Positions 38,096-51,900 of a stretch of 60,000 nt of DNA are shown here, one piece after another. The DNA is taken from NCBI RefSeq assembly GCF_964355755.1, contig NC_092673.1:21273001-21333000 (forward strand). Direction: 5' to 3'. The notes beneath the pieces are model-generated. The model was not told the DNA's origin. It was given only the letters and a program-made list of their open reading frames with translations, and did not search any database. How positions within the stretch are numbered: the first letter of the stretch is position 1; the number at the start of each line of letters is the position of its first letter. Both the position numbers and the translations under genes were made by a program. The stretch comes from Antedon mediterranea (Eukaryota > Echinodermata > Crinoidea > Comatulida > Antedonidae).

Positions 38096-41077
38096 TATAC
38101 AAATAACAAATGCAAAAATAATAGTAATAATTAAGATACTTAACCATGGAATTCCATGTATTTTACCCACCTACGTACCAGCCACTACATTTTCACTCGA
38201 ATGTTAGTGGGGGTGGATTTACAATAGGATGGGGTGGACATTTCGAACCAAGAATGGAGGGTAAATGTGAAAAGCCACAACGATTTGGCTGTTTGAAACT
38301 AAATTAAAGAAGCCACACTTACCCAACCTTGAGTGTCAGGGGTATGGAGGCCTAGACAAAAGCAACATGTTATGACTTATGTATTTTGTCGCTTTTCGAG
38401 TTATATCTTGGGGTGATTCGAACTTAAAGTCTTTCTTACTTATCTGACTCTAACCCCCCACCCCCACATGACTGAAATACTTTTCATTGTATTTATATGC
38501 AATTATTAACAAACTAGTTTAATATTATGTTGTCATTGTATATATCATGTATGTTATAATATTGTGGAATTAAATTGAAATTGAAATATATACGTTATAA
38601 TACGTACTCTCTATTGTTTCTTTCGGCTCAAATGATTTTTTTTCCAACTTAAAAATAAATTATTTCTTTGTATTATAAGACTACTGATACTGTAGTAGGC
38701 CTACTTGAATGAACAATATTCATAAAATGTATATATAAAGTTCGTAGGTTTTATATTAATATGTATAAAATATATTGGATTTAATAATATTATCGATGGT
38801 GAAGGCGTTTGTTTACTTTATAACAATCTGGTTCAAACGTACCCCGTAATACCGATTTGTTAAATCACAACAACAGTTCGGGCCTACACTATGTCCTCTA
38901 TAATTCCAGGAAAAATGGAAATGACAGCGCTCAACCCTAACCCAACGGGGGATCCATGATTTAATGACAGCCACGTTCATCAACTTTTACCCACTACGGG
39001 GGCTTCACCTAGAATCACTGATCCCAGTCTTCGATTGACTAATGATACGTTCTTACATTATCTATATTAATTAATAATCATTAAGTTTACATAAATGTTT
39101 TAAATAAATAATAAATAGTTTGATTGCTTTGTAGCATTTAGCAAATCAAATACTGTAATTATGTAATTATGATGAATTCGATTAGATAATGTATATATGT
39201 AAAAATCATAATTAATGAAACAATGTTAATGATGATGAAATAAAAGTGGGAAACCCCCAAAAGACATAGCATACTTATAGTTTTATGGAAAACAGGAAAA
39301 TAAATACTGCAATATTGAATTTTTGTTGTGCGTTAGTAGGCAAATATGGCCTAAATAATAAAAGGAGGGTGCAATATGACTAGCATTATGGAGAGTGTAA
39401 TAGGTCTTAAATTAAATAAGGTACCGTTAGCTGTGTTAATGGCCTAAATATATGGGACTAGGCCGTAATATGAAATAATGGGGTGAGGTAGGCCGGTCTA
39501 ATATATGGGAGTAGTTATAGGCCAATGTGAAATATAGGGGAAAGTGTAATATAACATGAAGTAAAAAGCAGATAATATGAGAGTGAAGATACAGAAATGG
39601 ATTGATTGATTGATTAATTGTATTGTATCGTGGTTTATTTTACATCAACATTTTCATTTTCACACTTGTGCTAAACAGCGCATAGAGACTATTTTGTATT
39701 TTGCGGTATATAAATTTAAAACCATTAGCACTCCAATTCTGAACGCACATCAGTACTGAGTCTCCCTTCATCAATACCACCATCAATAATTATCCAACCA
39801 ATACAATCAATTATAGAACCAATACAGTTATTGATTTACAAATCTATAACAATAAAATACTAATAAGATGGACCGCCGATAATATTAGGCTCTCTTTTCT
39901 CCTCCCCCATCCACTTTTCTCCCCCAAAAGTTTGTAAACAGCACAATAAAATAAATGAAATCGGTATCGGAATACTTTGAAGTTTGTAAGCCTAACCCAC
40001 ATGTAATCCACATGTTACTAACGTTGTCAATGTCAGCATCAATAATACAGACATCCTTCTAAAAACTGGGTGAGATGAGGAAAACCCGGATGTACTCAGT
40101 GTGTTACATAAGTCACGTGAGACAATGTTTTCCTGGCAAATTACATTACTACCTCTAGTACTCGTTGAATGTTGACTGCTTTGTGTTTGTGGTAATGTTA
40201 TTGGTAGACCTGGAATAAAGTCCCCGTATCTGGTATATGCAGTCGTACAGTTGTGATTTTAAAAAGAAGATTCGTGGAAGAAAAAAGGCGATTTATTTTA
40301 ATTGCCTACCTGCGGATCCCTCCTAAAGTCGTGTTTGGTCCATCCATAGGATTAATATTACAGTATTTTAATTCGAACTCTCTCCTACATTATTACTCCA
40401 TGGTCTATCTAGATTTAAGGGCTCTAATTTTCATGGGTTATAATTAATATAGATAAAGGTGGGCCTTTTCTACCGGCTTAAAATCGATCTAAAACGTAAT
40501 TGTATATATATAACTACCCCATAATATTTTAATCTCATTTGGGAAACCCCCAAGAAATCAGTTTGATTTGATTTTTGGGTCAGTGCACACGTTCGCAACC
40601 ATCCTCTCGTCATTTCCAGTCCCTTAGTAAGCCCCCATCATTTTTTCACCTTGAATGCACTCATGTACTTCCGAAACACTGATAATTGACCCTGTCTCAT
40701 GCCCCCACTACGTTATTACCTGCCCGACAGTTAAAATGACTCGTCATAGCCAGCCTATAGTCTTCTCATGCACTTTCGTTATTATTTAACATGTTTTAAA
40801 AAGATGGATGGATGGATGGATGCCAAAAACTACCATTTACCAATACAACCGCAACCTCCGTCTTGTCATTTCCAACCCCCTATACGACTTGGGATATCCC
40901 AATACATTTAGCTTTGTTGTTACGTCATTACCTGTCTACAGGTCTAGGTCAGTCAATGTGTCATACTAGGACTTTTGCCAGTGTGCCTAATTTTTAATTT
41001 TGCATACTTTATAACAAGGCTGTGAAGTCATTGATTAAATTTCCTTTCAAAAGTGGATCAAACGCACAGTAAATAAC
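38096..41077. other. Intergenic DNA with retroelement-tail-like fragments
   Basis: No gene is supported. Around 38455-38590 a segment ends in aattgaaattgaaata, the kind of short-word tail seen at LINE/SINE 3' ends. Around 39598-39720 a gattgattgattgatt run is followed by 'gctaaacagcgcatagagac' and 'gcggtatataaat', which resembles the 3' end of tRNA-type SINEs. A gatggatggatggatgg microsatellite lies at about 40804-40822. 39340-39540 is loosely repetitive ('ggcctaa', 'aatatgggag'). Confidence 0.4.
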
Positions 41078-41234
41078 TAAAGCTCTGTTTCACTTTATGT
41101 GAAAAAAAATGTGATGTGCCATATATGGACATGATGATGTCATATCACTACCATATTTGGGAATATCAATACCATATTTGGGCACATCACACTTTTTTTT
41201 GTCAAACTAGTTTGAAAGTGTAGACAGAGCTTTA
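41078..41234. mobile_element. MITE family A, full-length copy with TA ends
   Basis: 157 bp from ta-aagctctgtttcac to gtgtagacagagctt-ta, inverted ends each next to TA. Internal variants of 'accatatttgggaatatca' match the other copies. This and the copy at 5642 best define the family. Confidence 0.75.
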
Positions 41235-42600
41235 GATAGGCTTCCAAAATAAGCCAATTATTGTTTGTAGCCGATATAATATTAATTATTAATATTTACA
41301 TTTATTAAAAATTGCAGTTTTATTGATATTAATTTCTAAGCATAAAATAGTTATTGGTCTACTAATGCCGAGATATCTTTGTGACTTACTCACGATTAGT
41401 TAGAACTTAAATAAATTATTAATCAGTCCCGATGACTTCAACTCTACTTCACAACAGTTGCTCTTCTCTCAAATCTTGAGTTTTTTTGCATTTGAATACA
41501 TAACTGAACTAAACGTTCCTTCAGGACATTGTTTTCTATTATGCTTTTTGTAAACAATTCCCGATTATTAATTCTATAAAAATCAGCAAGTATTATGACA
41601 TGCGTTTAACGTCTTTAAGGCATTATACGTCTGATTACGTCATCGAAATTCATTGTTCTTTTCCCGCGAGATTGTCTCTAGGCTACCGAGTTAGTTTCCC
41701 TCTAATTCATGACGATAGTGAAACAGTTCTCTGACATCAATGTCATCATTTACATATGCGCTTTATTTTACTCTATTTACATATACAGTATACTTTGATA
41801 TAATAATTCTTTACTACTTTTGCGTGTTTTGTATAGAGGGCGCGTATCCACAATTAATGTCGATCACCACAGCAGTTTGGAGGCGTATCACCTACTTATC
41901 AATTTAAAAGAAAGTTAATAATTTTTTGTTTGTTTACTCCTAGAAATGATTCAAATACCGTGAAGGAAGGAGACATGTTGTGATTTTAACGTGCGTATTT
42001 ATTGTAAAAGATAAAATGGAACCATTGTAACCAAATAGTTGATGGTGCGGCGGCGAGGACGATAATACTTGGAATATGCTTTTGCAATAGCGGGGGACAA
42101 ACCAATCGGTAGTGCGTTAAACAATAACAAAATAAATATAATTAAAATTCAATACCAAAATTAATTTTTTAAAAAGCGGTGATTGGCCAAGCGGTTTAAG
42201 ATAGTGGAAGATCAAAAATATAAAAGATAAAGCACGGTAATGAAGCCTATAGATGGCGCTGTATCTAAAACAGTAAACGTCAGAACTGTGTTCAGAAAGA
42301 TTCAACATATACGCCCTCTTTATATCAAACGATTATGAAATTACACAGTTATCCTTACTAAAATCAAAATGTAATTTTGCATATTGATTAACCGCTATCA
42401 ATATTCGTCATATTATTTTTACAATATGCGCCATCCATCATTTTATAATATTATTTATATAAAATCATTAACAAATTAATAAAATAACATACTCAAGATT
42501 CAAGAAATGTTAATTATGAAAACATTTATTTAAGAAAATTGTAAAAACGATATAGGCCAATGTTAAATTACTGTAAAAACGATTAAAAATTATTAAAAAT
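41235..42600. other. Upstream flank of the SLC28 gene, no gene seen
   Basis: AT-rich with no supported open frame. The short minus-strand frame at 42117..42308 has no motif. Confidence 0.45.
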
Positions 42601-42624
42601 TCAAAATAAAAATTAAGAAACTTC

Positions 42625-42971
42625 TAAAACGGAAGTGCGTCGGTACGGTTCCCTCTAGGCCGCGGTATCTATGCGTAAAAAGACGCGTTTCCGATTGTGA
42701 GCGCGTGTAGGAAGCGCGTACCTGTTACGCGTATATTTATGTCGCTTCAGTATCACTACTAGTACTGCTTGTACATCCAAAAGCATCAACAATGTGCGAA
42801 ACGGTCTTATTCTTGTACGCAAACAACCACCGCAAAGTGCGTCCGAATAAATGGTAAACTACTAGTGCGTTTTGTTTTGAGAGAGCTTAGTTGGCAGTCC
42901 GCTAGTTAGCTGTTTCACGTGTGTTCATTTTCCGCACAGAATTTAAACCTCATCAGGTTAATTGCTATACA
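42625..42971 (+). promoter_or_regulatory. CpG-richer presumptive promoter and 5' leader of SLC28
   Basis: Compared with its surroundings this stretch is rich in CG dinucleotides (gcgcgtgtaggaagcgcgta, ttacgcgtatatttatgtcg). It has a tatattta word near 42733-42740 and an E-box CACGTG near 42916-42921. It directly precedes the SLC28 start codon. Assignment as promoter is inference from composition and position. Confidence 0.35.
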
Positions 42972-45900
42972 ATGACATCAAAAGAGGCTAATGAAACTGG
43001 CAAGTCCTCCGAGTATCATGCAATTGATGTTAAGGACAATAAGGAGACATCTTTTACGGACAATGAACAGGTAAGATTTACCGGGTAGTGTTGTAGGCTA
43101 AGAAGCAACAAGCAGAGAGAGGGGAACAACAACACAGACTTGACGGTCATGACATTGTTTGTTGTGTACCTTGGAATAGAATACGGTACCCCTGGCTGGC
43201 CTTGAATAAAGGATTGTGACCGTCCTTGCTGTGAGTGCACTGAATTCTTTATAAGCTTTAGCCTAGTTTGTTAAGGCTAAGTGAGTGAATGCTGTGATAT
43301 TATTGTTACGCTAGGTGCATTTTTTAAGCAGCATTTTTGTTTTCTGGTTTTTAAACTAATCTTTTTGTAAGATGGGATGGGTCTATTTCTAATAATATTC
43401 CAGGAGTAGTAGTAATCTTGCAAAGTTGAGCCGCCGGTAATTTCTATGAAACGCCCAGTGCGTCTTTTACGACATTTCGCGTAGTGATAGAGTGGTGTCC
43501 TAGTACATAAGTTCATGGTCTTTAGGTTTATTGTGTCATGAAAATAAATAATAATTACATACTACAATTTTGTTGGTTTGAACCGCCATAACAACACAGC
43601 AAAGGAAAGTAGTCATATTTAATAATTTAATTGTTTTTAATCTTTCAAGGTAAAAATGCAGTGCACTCCATAATATTTTTCTCGCGTGTATGCCTACCAC
43701 GTAAAATCATGTTGTCTCTCAGGACTAATAGAGTATTGATATTCTTCGAATGAGATTAAATAATTATTATTTTTTATTTACTATCTTTTAATATCATATT
43801 TTATTGAATTTTACAATGTTAATACACAAAATATTTTACTCAAAAACGGTGATTTTATGCAATTATTTTACCGAAAAATGGAGTAGGCCTAGTTCATACA
43901 ACTGCCGCCTGAGGGGGCAACATGTTTACGTAATTTTTTGCTAAAAACGATCATTTTCGGTCATGTTTTAGGCCTTATATTTTGGAATCTGCAAGTCAGA
44001 TATTCATAATTATTTCTCTTTAATTATAATATTTAATAATATATACTAAAAACCGTGATATATAAACTTTGGAATATACATCGTTATATCTAATAATTAA
44101 TATAAATAGAACTTCTATTAAATAGAAACGAGCACCGGCGAAAGTAAGCATTTGGCGTTTCATAGAAAATAACGTTTTTCTGGCGGCGGCTCAACTTGGC
44201 CTAATCCGCTAGCTCAAGGGTCAAGTATTAGTAATTAAATTAATTATAATTTCATATCTCTTTTTATTGTGTAATTATAAATATTAATAGTTTTCTTTAT
44301 TATTTACACTCTACAGTAGTATTTATTAATGAACAATGCAAAATGTTTTCAAAAGTATAATTTATTTTGATTTTTTGTTTATTTTTTAGTAATACTTGGG
44401 TTTTTTTGGGGAAGGGGGGGGGAGGTATTTTTTACAATAATGTATTTTCAAACCATTTTCAATAAAAGAAGTGCTAATATTAGAAATTAGTAGTTAACGT
44501 TTTTATTCCGTGTGGGTACGGTATATAAATATAACATTTATTTGTTAAATTGCCCAGGTCTTCTTCTATGACTCATCATAATGTATTGCACAGGCATGGC
44601 GTATAGTATATGAATCTTTTTTTTCATTATGACACGTTGAAACATATCTTTAAACTAATTTTTCTTGTTTTCTTGTAATACAAAAAAACAATTCTATATC
44701 TGGTTTTGAAATAAAAGGTAAATAAAGACAAATTGATAGAGAAAAGAGGCGAAAACCATTTAATATTGTGCTAATATTGCAGCAACCATATGGAAACTAA
44801 AGATTCCAACAATTAGCCAGCGTACTAAAGCTAGCTATTAGGTGGTTATTGTATTGTTAAGAGAACCTAAAGCATAAACCAGCCTTTGTGTATAGAATCA
44901 CATTCAATGCCCTTGTTCAGTGTTGAATTGAAAGTACTAGAATTCTGTAGAAACACAAAACTGTTAGCAATCCTAAAAGGGCGGATCAAGGATTGTTAAA
45001 GTGAAAGAGTGCTAACAATCATTTAATCTTATTAGTCTGTATTTTAGCTGTTTAAACAGGATGGGAGCGTGTATGTCTTCACTGTCCATATGTACACACT
45101 CCCCTTTGGATCTGCCACTGATCCATGACCCCTCAGGCCTTCTTGCATTATTATGATGAATTACTATTTACAGCCTTACCACGTTGAAACACCGGTTCTC
45201 GTCAGATCAAGATCAAGTTAAGCAACGTTGGGCCTGGTTAGAGCTTGGACAGGAGACCATCTGGGAATATCGGGTGCTGTATATGTAGCTGGGGTCCCGT
45301 TAGGCATTTGAAATCAGCACTGCTGACTTTTTGTGGCAGCCCCTGCATCTAGTATCTGCCTCAGACGTATTGACTTATGGCCTTTCTTTGTTGAAGGTGG
45401 TCACTGGACGAGAGAAGCCCTTGATCAATGTTAGTACCGATCAAGGCGCTTTAAACAGTCCTGGCTTTGTTTGTATCAAACCTGTTAGTGGCGGTAATTA
45501 TCGCTGTTGGTTTCGATTGAATAAAATAAAAAATAAAAGTATGTTTCTTGTTGACTTTATAATATTTCTTTTTTCAATCATCTAAGAAAAGAAAAATTTC
45601 TGCATTTTGAATCTGTGTTCCTACATAAATATTATCTTATTTTAAATTTTAGTAGCAACTGAAAAAATCTCTGCCTTGTTCTCCCAAATTGCTTATTCCA
45701 CATTTTGAGATGAAAATAATAATAGTAATAATATTGTTGCAGTCTATATCCAGGAATGGATTATCTGTTCTATATTTCTATGTGCAAAATTCAGAACTAT
45801 TAATCAGATTTGTAAAGAAGCATTATGATGCGAGTTAATGCTCCAGAGTATTACATATCTTTCACATTAAGACGCTACAACCTGTCTCATTTAATCATAC

Positions 45901-48900
45901 AAAGTAAAGATAAACTATCTAATGCACCAGATAATATCTGTGCCTGCTTTGGTGTTATCACCATTACAATCAATATTTCATTATGAGTTATATACTGTAC
46001 ATCGAACGCTAATTCAATTTTGTAATATAGGCCAACAAAGATACTACAAAAAATATTTTAAAATGGAAATTATTTAAGCTATTAGCATAATGTAGGCCTC
46101 AAGTCATTTTAATGCTACAATATCCGGCATGCTGTACCCACTAGTTATATATTTGATTCTTATATGACTACAATTCACCAATGATTGATCATTCTTCGTT
46201 CATATGCTGTTCCTTAAAGGTGCCTAATGGGACAGTTACATTACTATACTGTATGATGTATGTATTTATTGGTGTAAATGGTTAGTACATTGGTGATAAT
46301 ATTCATTATAAAGAGTAAAATAAATTAGAAAGTCTTGTTGATTTTATTATTTTATTCTTCTATAGTGCTCAGCAGAAAATACTTGTGTTAAGTACTAAAC
46401 TAGAGCACATATAAAAAATACATTGTTTTCGTTACTTGAATTACTTGCTTGCAGAATCAAAAACTTTAGTCAAGGGAAATGAAAGGAAATCAGAAAGGAA
46501 GATAACGTAAGAGTTTGATTTCTTTACCGTGTGAGCGTAAAGAATTTGATGACAAGTTAATTTATAGTCTACAAAACAGTGTTTAAATCTAAGTCCACAA
46601 CTCATACCAAAAAATTTAATAAAAATGTGGGGTTTTTATTAGATAATTTATAGCAGAAGTACTGTAGGCTGCTAAAATTTAAAAAAAAAACAAGATACTG
46701 AAGGAATTTTCACATTAAAAAATATAAATTATTTTATTTACAATAAAGGGGTCTGAAGCTCAGGAAGATGACGTGGATGACGTGGTAATAAAAAGTTTAC
46801 CTGTAGAGGGCGATAATGAAGCTGGCGAGGTGTATACTCAGACAGAGGGCAACGTATTTACAGAGGTAAATTTGAAATAACATTTATAAGCAAATATTAA
46901 ATAGGTGATCCAATACATGTACAGTACAGTATAATACAGTGCTATGCAACCCGACCGTATAGTAGTATTTTAATAATGAATCGCATAAAACCCGCTTTGC
47001 ATCAGTTTACTAATTGATGGCTATTAATTAATTAATTGATGTAATCTGTTTTAATTTAACATTTATCCACAGAGTTCTTTAAAATAAATCCAAACCTGGA
47101 ATTTTCAAATTTAAATCCTTTTTATATCTCATCTAATAATACCTGTAGATAGAGTAAAATGCTTACGTTACGGCAGCGTACATATAGCCTGGGATACTCT
47201 CTTGAAAAGTTCTTAATAGTAATTAACTACGTGTTGTACCGTAAGCATCTATTTCTCTACTGCTAATTCTTCACCTTGCCAACCTGGTACGGTAACCACT
47301 TTTTTTTAAATCTCTCCTACAGGCGATAGAACAGATAGAAACTGCTTTCAACTCATTTTATAATCAAAACAGAAAATGTATCATTCGCCTCTTCTATATA
47401 TTACTTGCAGTGCTGTTTTATGTGTATTTAATATTCGTGTTGGCAAAGTACTTTGAACGTTCGTACTACCTCTTAATTCTTACATTAATCGTGAATGTAG
47501 TCTGGTTTTTACGTTATATAAAAAGAAGATATGGTTCGTTTATTTATGATGCTTTTGCAAAGAAACCTATTGATTTTTGTACAGTGAATTGGCAGTGGTA
47601 CAGATGGTAAGTCACAGTTTTTTTTTGTTTTTTTTTGGTTGATCGAAAAGAGGTGTGGCGCAGTGTGTTGGACTACTGATTGTAAATTCGAATCCAACAT
47701 TTGTATCCTTAGGAAAGGCACTTATGTTTGCCTCTATCTACCCAGGTGTATAAATTGGTCCCTGGTCAAAACACAATTGCGCTAATTACTAGCTGCATTA
47801 TGGGAGTATGTTTTCATACGTGTTTGATCCAAAAAATCACCTGGGTAATAATGTAAAGCGCTTAGAAGCATTGTGTAATAAGCTGTATATAAGAACGAGT
47901 ATTATTAAGTAAGTCCATATTTGTACTTACAGTACAATATTTCTCCTCTTTTTTTTTTTGGTTCATCATGAATTAAATAATATAAAATTGAAAACTATTA
48001 TATACCAGAGAAATTGATTTTGTTGAATAAAATACCAGGGAAGTACTATGCTTCGCTAAACATAATTACTTAAAAATAATAAAACAAACTTAATTGGAAA
48101 AACGTGTGAACTATATCCATCATTTATATATCTAAGACATAGTCTAGCTTTGCATATTCATGGTATGATGCTGATAAAACTTCCTGATGCTTCCGTGGTA
48201 ACTGACTGACTTTCAAGGCAATGTATCTTTCTTGGTACAATGCCAAACTAATTACATTTCAATAAAAAACATAATTGTATTTGAAACTCAATGGCAACGT
48301 TATCAAGACATTGTATATAACAAACAGAAGGATGAACATAAATTGAATAATAGTTTAATTACAATCTAAATTTATCTTGAAAGAAATAACGAACTGTAGG
48401 CCACGAAGTCTTTACTGTGCGTCTCTAGCCAGGGAGTTTGTAGGATTTAAACAAGAAACCCCCTTTTCCTGAAGTGCCCTTTAAAGGCCAATTTACACAG
48501 ACGAGCTGTAACGGTAATAAAAATATAGAATCTCTGTTATTCCTTATGGCTATTTATACACAACGCGGAGCAGATGGGCAGTTCCCGCTCAGGATAAATA
48601 CAGATTCTACTTGGGACATGCTACATGGTTTTCTACTGGCTTATCGTTACCGCTCGTCTGTGTAAATTGGCCTTAATGAGAGAGAGAGAGAGAGAATCTC
48701 CTGGTGTAAAACTACCTCAATCAATTTGGTGTTAGTTTTAAGAAGTTGTATGAGAATCACCCCTTACATTTATGTTATGTTTTCTTGCTTTTTATTTACA
48801 TAGGCTTGTATACGCTTCTCTGTTGCTTATATTAATAATATTTGCTGGTGTTACGCGTGTATTTCACGATGTGTATGCAGAGCCAGAGAGGTTGATTTCT

Positions 48901-51900
48901 GCTTTTGGAATCTTTGTCATGCTCACGTTTAGTGTATTCTGTTCAAAATACCCAAGCAAGGTAAACTCAGTGCATGTTGTTTTGTGTTACCACAACATTT
49001 TTATACTAACAAAGTGTATTTTGTGCCTAGATTACCTGGATAAACCGACAATAGCCCATGCTCTCCAGAGGGAGTTAAAGTTCCTAGGATACTCCTGGAC
49101 CATAATGGACTAGTCCGCAACCACGGCCTCATGTAGGAACATTCCAACATACCACCGTCATCATTTCTTTTTGAAATATGAAGACGTTACAACGTTAGAC
49201 CATGTTTCCACAACCAAAAAATAACAAATAATTAACCGATAAACTGCCTGTGGAAACGGGGTTAAACCAATTCCAATTGAGACAAATTAATTGATAATTA
49301 TATCATTCAAATCATATAATTATCGGATAAATTTGATAAATTTTAACCTTTGACCTGGAGGACAAATTGTTGCGTTGTGTTTTGGTAATTACTGACCATT
49401 CGCACTTTATTGGTTAAAAAATTAACCGATAATTTTGTTTTGGCTGCGGAAAACATGGCCTATGAAGCAATCAAGTGTGACTTTGGTTACAGGATTGCGC
49501 ATGTTTTAAGATGTCCCTTATTCTTGATATACAGTACTAGGCTCCGGTAAGAAATATAGTGTGCATACATATATACATAACCCTAAAGCATGCATGTGAC
49601 TGGAATTGAAATGTAGCTGAAAGTGTGCAAGTGTAACCATTTAAAAATAGGTCATTGTTATTACACATTGTAACTTTGATATTAACTGTTAGCATCTGCA
49701 GTAATACAATAGTTAGCAGCTAACAGTTAGCAGCTAATAGTTAACAGTTTACAGCTAACAGTTAATTAAATATTTCAAGCTGTAGCCAAATGCATCATGA
49801 GTAAAATTTACCAAAAATTGCCAAAGTAGGCCCAATTTCATGTTTTAAGGGTATATATACCTACAAGCATTTGTTTATTGTTCTTAACCAGTACTGAAAG
49901 TAGTATTTAGTGGTGACATATTCAGTTGGAATTATGACTCTATACAGGAGCGTAACACAGATGCCTGAGGCCCCTGGTTTAGGAACCCTAAGTGGCCCTC
50001 CAACGCTGTAAACATATTTTAATGCCTGTTTTTTCCTCTGAGCACTGCTCAGGGGCTCCCATAAGCTCTGGGGCTCCTGGGTTCAGCCAGTGAGACGTCA
50101 AAGTCATTACACCACTGACTCTATACAGGGACATTATATAGCTACTGTTTATTAGCATTACAACATTCACACATCAGTGTACAGTGTCTTTATTGATTAT
50201 TCAAGATTATTATAAAAAATATAGATTGTTTTTTTATTTCAATATTACAATGAATATTTTGTATTCATTGTTATATTTTGATACTATTTTGCATAAGTAA
50301 TTCATAGATCAAGGAGCAACATAAAAAATAACATTCACAAATGTATTTATTATTGTTAAATACTGTATGTACCATATCCTGAAGTTTTACAGGGGGTGAA
50401 GCTTAAAGTGTTTTACTTATTTGACCTCCTTTCACACTTCTATGATTAGCAAGTACAAGTATCTTATTTTTAATTAATTTGATTACCATATTTATTATTT
50501 CTTTGATACCTGCTTACTAAATGTGTACCATTTGTATTTGAAGTTTGAAAAATTAAATAAAAGAAAGAAAAAAGAAAAAGAAAGTGGTAGTTTTTATACT
50601 TAGCATTTTTTGGTACCCTGAAGCTAAAAGTCTTCATTACTGTTTTTGTCCTGTTTCCGGTTCCTGTGTTGTCCTGTTTTCTTTTTCAGTTTTTATCTGC
50701 TGCCATACAAGCTTCGCTTTTTTGGAATTTTTCCCCTCTTATTTTAATCATATTTACTGTTAATTTTTATTTACTATGAAATTATAAGAGAAATAAATGT
50801 TACCTTGATTGATTGATTGATAATACACATTAAACATTATTACAGTACTAAGCTTTAAAAAAAATGGCTAAAAAATGTCTTAATTTAATGAAGAATGAGA
50901 AAGCTTTTAAGCCTATCAGTGACATATTATTTTATATCTTTAGATTCAATGGCGAACTGTGATATGGGGAATTTATCTACAGGTATTAATTGGTCTTGTC
51001 ATTTTACGCACAATGCCAGGTTACATCATGTTTCAATGGTTAGGTGACCAAGTACAGACCTTCTTAGATTATACGTACGCTGGAGCTGAATTTGTCTTTG
51101 ATAAGAATTTAGAAGAGAGGTACTTTGTGTTTGTGGTAAGTTTTAAAACTTAATCATTTTCAATTTCGATTTCATTTCATATTTCATTAAGTCATTTCAT
51201 ACAATTTTAAATACTTATTTTATATTTTTTTTTAATTTGTTTTAAAGAGGTATTGTCTCCCAAAAAAATGAAAAGTAAAGATTAATAAAATCAAACTTTG
51301 AATAGATTATTATAATTTAATCACTTCATATGAAAACAATGGAAAAAATTAATGTTTTCACTTATAAAATAACAAAATAAATGGTTAAATTCAACCAAAA
51401 ACCCATAGACTAGCAGCCAATTTGACTATTTTTTTTAGGTAAATACCTTCTTTTTTTTTTCTAATTTTTGGTCAAAGTGAATAACTATTAGGTGACATTA
51501 AAAAATGGCATATTAAAAAAAAAATTAAAAAATTTTCAGGGGGTGGGGGGGGGGACAATACATCTTTAATATCTGTCTTCAACCCAATATCAGAGTTTTT
51601 CTCACTATAATATGGCCAACACCGTACCAGTATAAAAGTCAGAGACTTTAAAAGAACATATTTTGATGTTATTCCCAGGTCCTTAGAAAGTCAACAACTC
51701 AATATTTTTGTTATAACCATTAACAAATAGTTATTAAGGCTAGACCTTGAACTAGTGCTGCATATTGGCAAAGATTATGAAAATTGACTTTTATATGTAC
51801 CGTAATGGTAATCACAATATTATATAATGTAAGGCATCATAGTTGACCTAGTATTTATATGCATCTTATTTATTCTTTACTAAACAAACATATTTTCCAC

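Noticed and set aside
45171-45290. A functional 5S rRNA gene
   Set aside because: It differs from 5S rRNA at many positions, continues into a SINE body with an A-rich tail, and lacks a terminator T-run right after the 5S part.
45331-45585. 84-codon plus-strand frame as a gene
   Set aside because: It is the body and tail of the 5S-derived SINE inside SLC28 intron 1.
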